Assembly: GCA_050261675.1 (NCBI GenBank)
Contig: JBLNDO010000095.1
Coordinates: forward strand, 1 to 10,289
Length of the DNA: 10,289 bases
Direction: 5' to 3'
Source of the DNA: DASUBN01 sp050261675
GTDB taxonomy: Bacteria > Pseudomonadota > Gammaproteobacteria > Natronospirales > REEB76
In this document: piece after piece, positions 9,101-10,289 of the stretch
Layout: the number at the start of each line of letters is the position of its first letter
Numbering within the stretch: position 1 is the stretch's first letter
Notes under the pieces: generated by a model
Databases searched by the model: none
The model's input: the letters and a program-made list of their open reading frames with translations, nothing else
What the model was told of the DNA's origin: nothing
Position numbers and translations under genes: made by a program

Positions 9101-9302
9101 CCACCAGGGACTTGGCACGGGCCTGAATGCGTTCGCGGGCTTCGGCCGGCAGCTTTGCCTGGGCCAACAAGGCGTCCACGCACCGGGTCTCATCCGCCAG
9201 ATAAAACTCGTTGATGGCCGAGCGCAGCGGGTCTAGAACGGGCGGCTTGCCTTGGAAGATGAATCGCGGATCGGTGGACGGGGCGGACTCGGGCTGATAC
9301 AT
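6114..9302 (-). CDS. putA: Bifunctional proline dehydrogenase / L-glutamate gamma-semialdehyde dehydrogenase
   Basis: PutA oxidises proline to glutamate in two steps: an FAD-dependent proline dehydrogenase passes electrons to the quinone pool, then an NAD+-dependent aldehyde dehydrogenase finishes the reaction, with intermediate channelling. Numbering from ATG 9302 (1062 residues): barrel motifs SVKLSALHPRY (262-272), RLVKGAYWD (366-374), FATHNAQT (419-426), FQRLHGMGEELY (442-453) and the proline-binding Arg pair in YLVRRLLENGANTSF (481-495). The aldehyde dehydrogenase half has SPWNFPLA (712-719), general base E816 (ETGG) and nucleophile C850 (QRCSA). ATG 9302 is preferred over a TTG at 9335 because GGAG (plus 9308-9311) lies 5 nt upstream of it. 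It lacks the N-terminal ribbon-helix-helix DNA-binding domain and the C-terminal extension of the roughly 1320-residue E. coli protein, so it is a short catalytic form that should not repress its own gene. sdaA follows after 7 nt. Confidence 0.97.
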   Translation of the reverse strand: MYQPESAPSTDPRFIFQGKPPVLDPLRSAINEFYLADETRCVDALLAQAKLPAEARERIQARAKSLVETVRKNRTAKGGIEEFLRQYDLSSQEGMVLMCLAEALLRIPDADTADKLIRDKIVNGNWSEHLGASPSLFVNASTWGLMLTGKLIELDQSVEKNVAAYMAALVARVGEPVIRTAFRQAMRIMGHQFVMGRTIGEALKRAAEPANRKYRHSYDMLGEAALTARDAERYLKSYADAIDAIGATVEKGANVFGAPSISVKLSALHPRYELAQRERVMNELVPKVVALAERAKRHGMGLTIDAEESERLDLSLDVIEAVYRSPKLEGWEGFGLAVQAYQKRAVRVLDWLIALAKSGKRRIPVRLVKGAYWDSEVKRAQERGLEAYPVFTRKGNTDVSYLACARKMFANRGVLYPMFATHNAQTLSSVLEMAGGDLDFEFQRLHGMGEELYGEVVGPEKLKLNCRVYAPVGSHEDLLPYLVRRLLENGANTSFVNRIIDEKVPVEAIASDPVAEVEALTSKPHPRIPLPKDIYGPWRPNSRGINLADQAKLASLAVEMEKAFKREWIAAPIVGGKMLSGKEKPSLNPIDNREAVGIIREADDKVIREAVDTAVAAQPAWDMTPAMERARILRKAAELFEEHTAELMALCVREAGKSIPDAVSEVREAVDYLRYYAERAEEDFGKPKRMPGPTGESNELWLQGRGVFVCISPWNFPLAIFTGQVAAALAAGNAVLTKPAEQTSLIGAQAVRLMHQAGIPGGVLNFIPGRGSVVGQHAVADPRIAGVAFTGSTETAKVIHQTLANREGIIPALIAETGGQNAMLVDSSALPEQVVLDVVASAFNSAGQRCSALRVLFVQDDIADRVIEVLSGYMDELVIGDPAWLSTDVGPVIDKAAKQGLEEHQAWIKSQGKLIKELKVPAEFSNGTYVAPMAVELPSLDILKREVFGPVLHVIRFKGSELDKVIDSINRTGYGLTLGIHSRIDSQAQYIQRRIRVGNVYINRNMIGAVVGVQPFGGQGLSGTGPKAGGPHYMLRFATERTVSINTAAVGGNASLLSLKDD

Positions 9303-9373
9303 GGAAGCTCCGGACGGCGCTCGCAAACGGCACAAGAACCGCCTATTTTACCGGAGCGACCGGGAAAAAGCCC
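9303..9373 (-). promoter_or_regulatory. putA leader with candidate -10 box and ribosome-binding site
   Basis: This gap between the hydrolase stop and putA holds, on the minus strand, TAAAAT (plus 9345-9350), five of six matches to a -10 box, which would start transcription near 9338. No good -35 is visible at 16-18 nt, so an activator may be needed if this is the promoter. GGAG at plus 9308-9311, 5 nt before ATG, is a good ribosome-binding site. A small CCGG/CCGG stem (9351-9363) follows the hydrolase gene but has no T run, so no clear terminator separates the two genes. Confidence 0.35.
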
Positions 9374-10289
9374 TTATGGGCCGGGCGCAGGACAGTCCGA
9401 GGGTATGCTGCCGTCGAGACAGGCGGAGTACCGGGATAATTCCGGCTGCACCAGCGGGCCGAATGCGGTATCCGCATCCCTCAGGAGTTCCCAGGCCTTT
9501 GCCTTGTCGCTCCCACCCATGGCCTGGCGAATGGCACCCAGGGCGGTGGCGCGTCGCGCCTCCAGGGATTTCGCACAGTCCGCCTGTTCCTCCGCCCCCG
9601 GCGTTTTCGGTTCATCCAGGAACGTCAAGGCGCGGGAAAATATGCGCGGCTCGAGGTTGGCATGGACGGCGTTAGGGATGTGGATGTACTCGGTGCGCAG
9701 CACGCACAGGGCATGGAAGGCATCCACGGCGCGGGTTGTCGCTATCTGGTACTCGGCTTCCTCCGTGCCGGCGGTGAACACATAGCGCCCCCGGCTCTTC
9801 ATGTCCGCATAGAGAGGCAGCGCCGGGACCGGCATGCTGGGAGTGCCGATGCCGTGGCTGACGGACACGAACAGGCCGCCTGTGAATAGGTCCGCATAAC
9901 CCGCTGCCATATGGCTCGCGGTCACGCCCCCACCCGAGAACCCGCCCACGTAGACACGATTGGGATCGATCTTGTATCCGGCTTCGATGCTCGCGAGGGC
10001 GGTAAGGGCCAGGGGCACACGCCTGGTGACCACATCCTGGTCGTTGCCGGACTTGTATGCCGCCACGTAGATGAGCTTGTGGTCCCTAAGCGCGTACTCC
10101 CAGCCATAAGGAATCGCGCCGCTATCGGAAGGCGAGATCCATACCAGCACACCGTACCCGCTGTCGGGATCGTAATCCGGGGGCACGTAGACCTGCCAAA
10201 TTTCCTGGGAAGGCGTGATGGACTGGCCGGCGGGACGATCGCCCTTGCCCAGGCGCGCCGCGACCTCGTGCACGTCCGCCCAAGGCGTC
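9374..10289 (-). CDS. Alpha/beta-hydrolase, esterase-like, 5' end outside window
   Basis: A probable serine hydrolase of the esterase / PHB-depolymerase-like group; the substrate is not known. Numbered from a GTG at 10273, it has the nucleophile elbow GGFSGGG (110-116, nucleophile S113), a central strand YGVLVWISP (40-48) that begins the fold, and a likely catalytic His in PNAVHANL (H204). The acid residue is probably in GTEEAEY (169-175). After the hydrolase core, about residues 220-299 form a charged, helix-prone tail with C233, C285 and C294, ending in a Pro-rich CPAPGP. The frame stays open upstream of 10273 to the right edge (residues TPWAD) with no ribosome-binding site at the GTG, so the true start, and any signal peptide or lipobox, is outside. 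The late cysteines would suit an exported protein, but export cannot be checked here. It precedes putA by 71 nt; a functional link is not evident. Confidence 0.85.
   Translation of the reverse strand, partial: TPWADVHEVAARLGKGDRPAGQSITPSQEIWQVYVPPDYDPDSGYGVLVWISPSDSGAIPYGWEYALRDHKLIYVAAYKSGNDQDVVTRRVPLALTALASIEAGYKIDPNRVYVGGFSGGGVTASHMAAGYADLFTGGLFVSVSHGIGTPSMPVPALPLYADMKSRGRYVFTAGTEEAEYQIATTRAVDAFHALCVLRTEYIHIPNAVHANLEPRIFSRALTFLDEPKTPGAEEQADCAKSLEARRATALGAIRQAMGGSDKAKAWELLRDADTAFGPLVQPELSRYSACLDGSIPSDCPAPGP

Noticed and set aside
9300..9335. An upstream TTG start for putA adding 11 residues
   Set aside because: The ATG at 9302 has GGAG at ideal spacing, while the TTG has no comparable site and the extra residues do not look like part of PutA.
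9351..9363. CCGG/CCGG hairpin after the hydrolase as a terminator
   Set aside because: The stem is only 4 bp and no T run follows in the transcribed direction.

Overview
This is a GC-rich, densely coded window from a bacterium, most likely Pseudomonadota (beta- or gammaproteobacterial in flavour). That placement is an inference from the single-chain Fe-S serine dehydratase with a C-terminal cysteine, the PutA layout and the CHASE-PAS-GGDEF-EAL protein; nothing here fixes the genus. All six supported genes lie on the minus strand, so transcription runs from high to low coordinates. No stretch over 100 bases lacks a gene. I see no tRNA, rRNA, CRISPR array, insertion sequence, prophage or attachment site.

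In transcription order: (1) 9374-10289, an alpha/beta-hydrolase (esterase-like), whose 5' end lies beyond the right edge. (2) 6114-9302, putA, the bifunctional proline catabolic enzyme in its short form without a DNA-binding domain. (3) 4739-6106, sdaA, an L-serine ammonia-lyase, only 7 nt after putA with its ribosome-binding site overlapping the putA stop, so the two are very probably one operon. (4) 1877-4642, a 921-residue membrane c-di-GMP enzyme with CHASE, PAS, GGDEF and EAL domains, all signature residues intact. (5) 1507-1782, a CsoR-type Cu(I)-sensing repressor. (6) 1-1482, the first 494 codons of a copper-exporting P1B-type ATPase; its 3' end is off the left edge.

The window therefore holds three functional blocks. 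putA-sdaA turns proline into glutamate and serine into pyruvate plus ammonia, feeding amino acids into central metabolism. The GGDEF-EAL protein couples a periplasmic signal to c-di-GMP. csoR-copA is a self-contained copper-resistance operon: a strongly palindromic operator (1781-1814) runs into the csoR start codon, so CsoR should repress itself and copA until Cu(I) releases it.

The genes are mainly conserved families and I found no convincing new multi-gene system. The best second looks are the nested, start-codon-overlapping copper operator with a possibly leaderless transcript, the putA-sdaA coupling, the pair of cysteines in the sensory loop of the c-di-GMP enzyme, and the two hairpins after sdaA.
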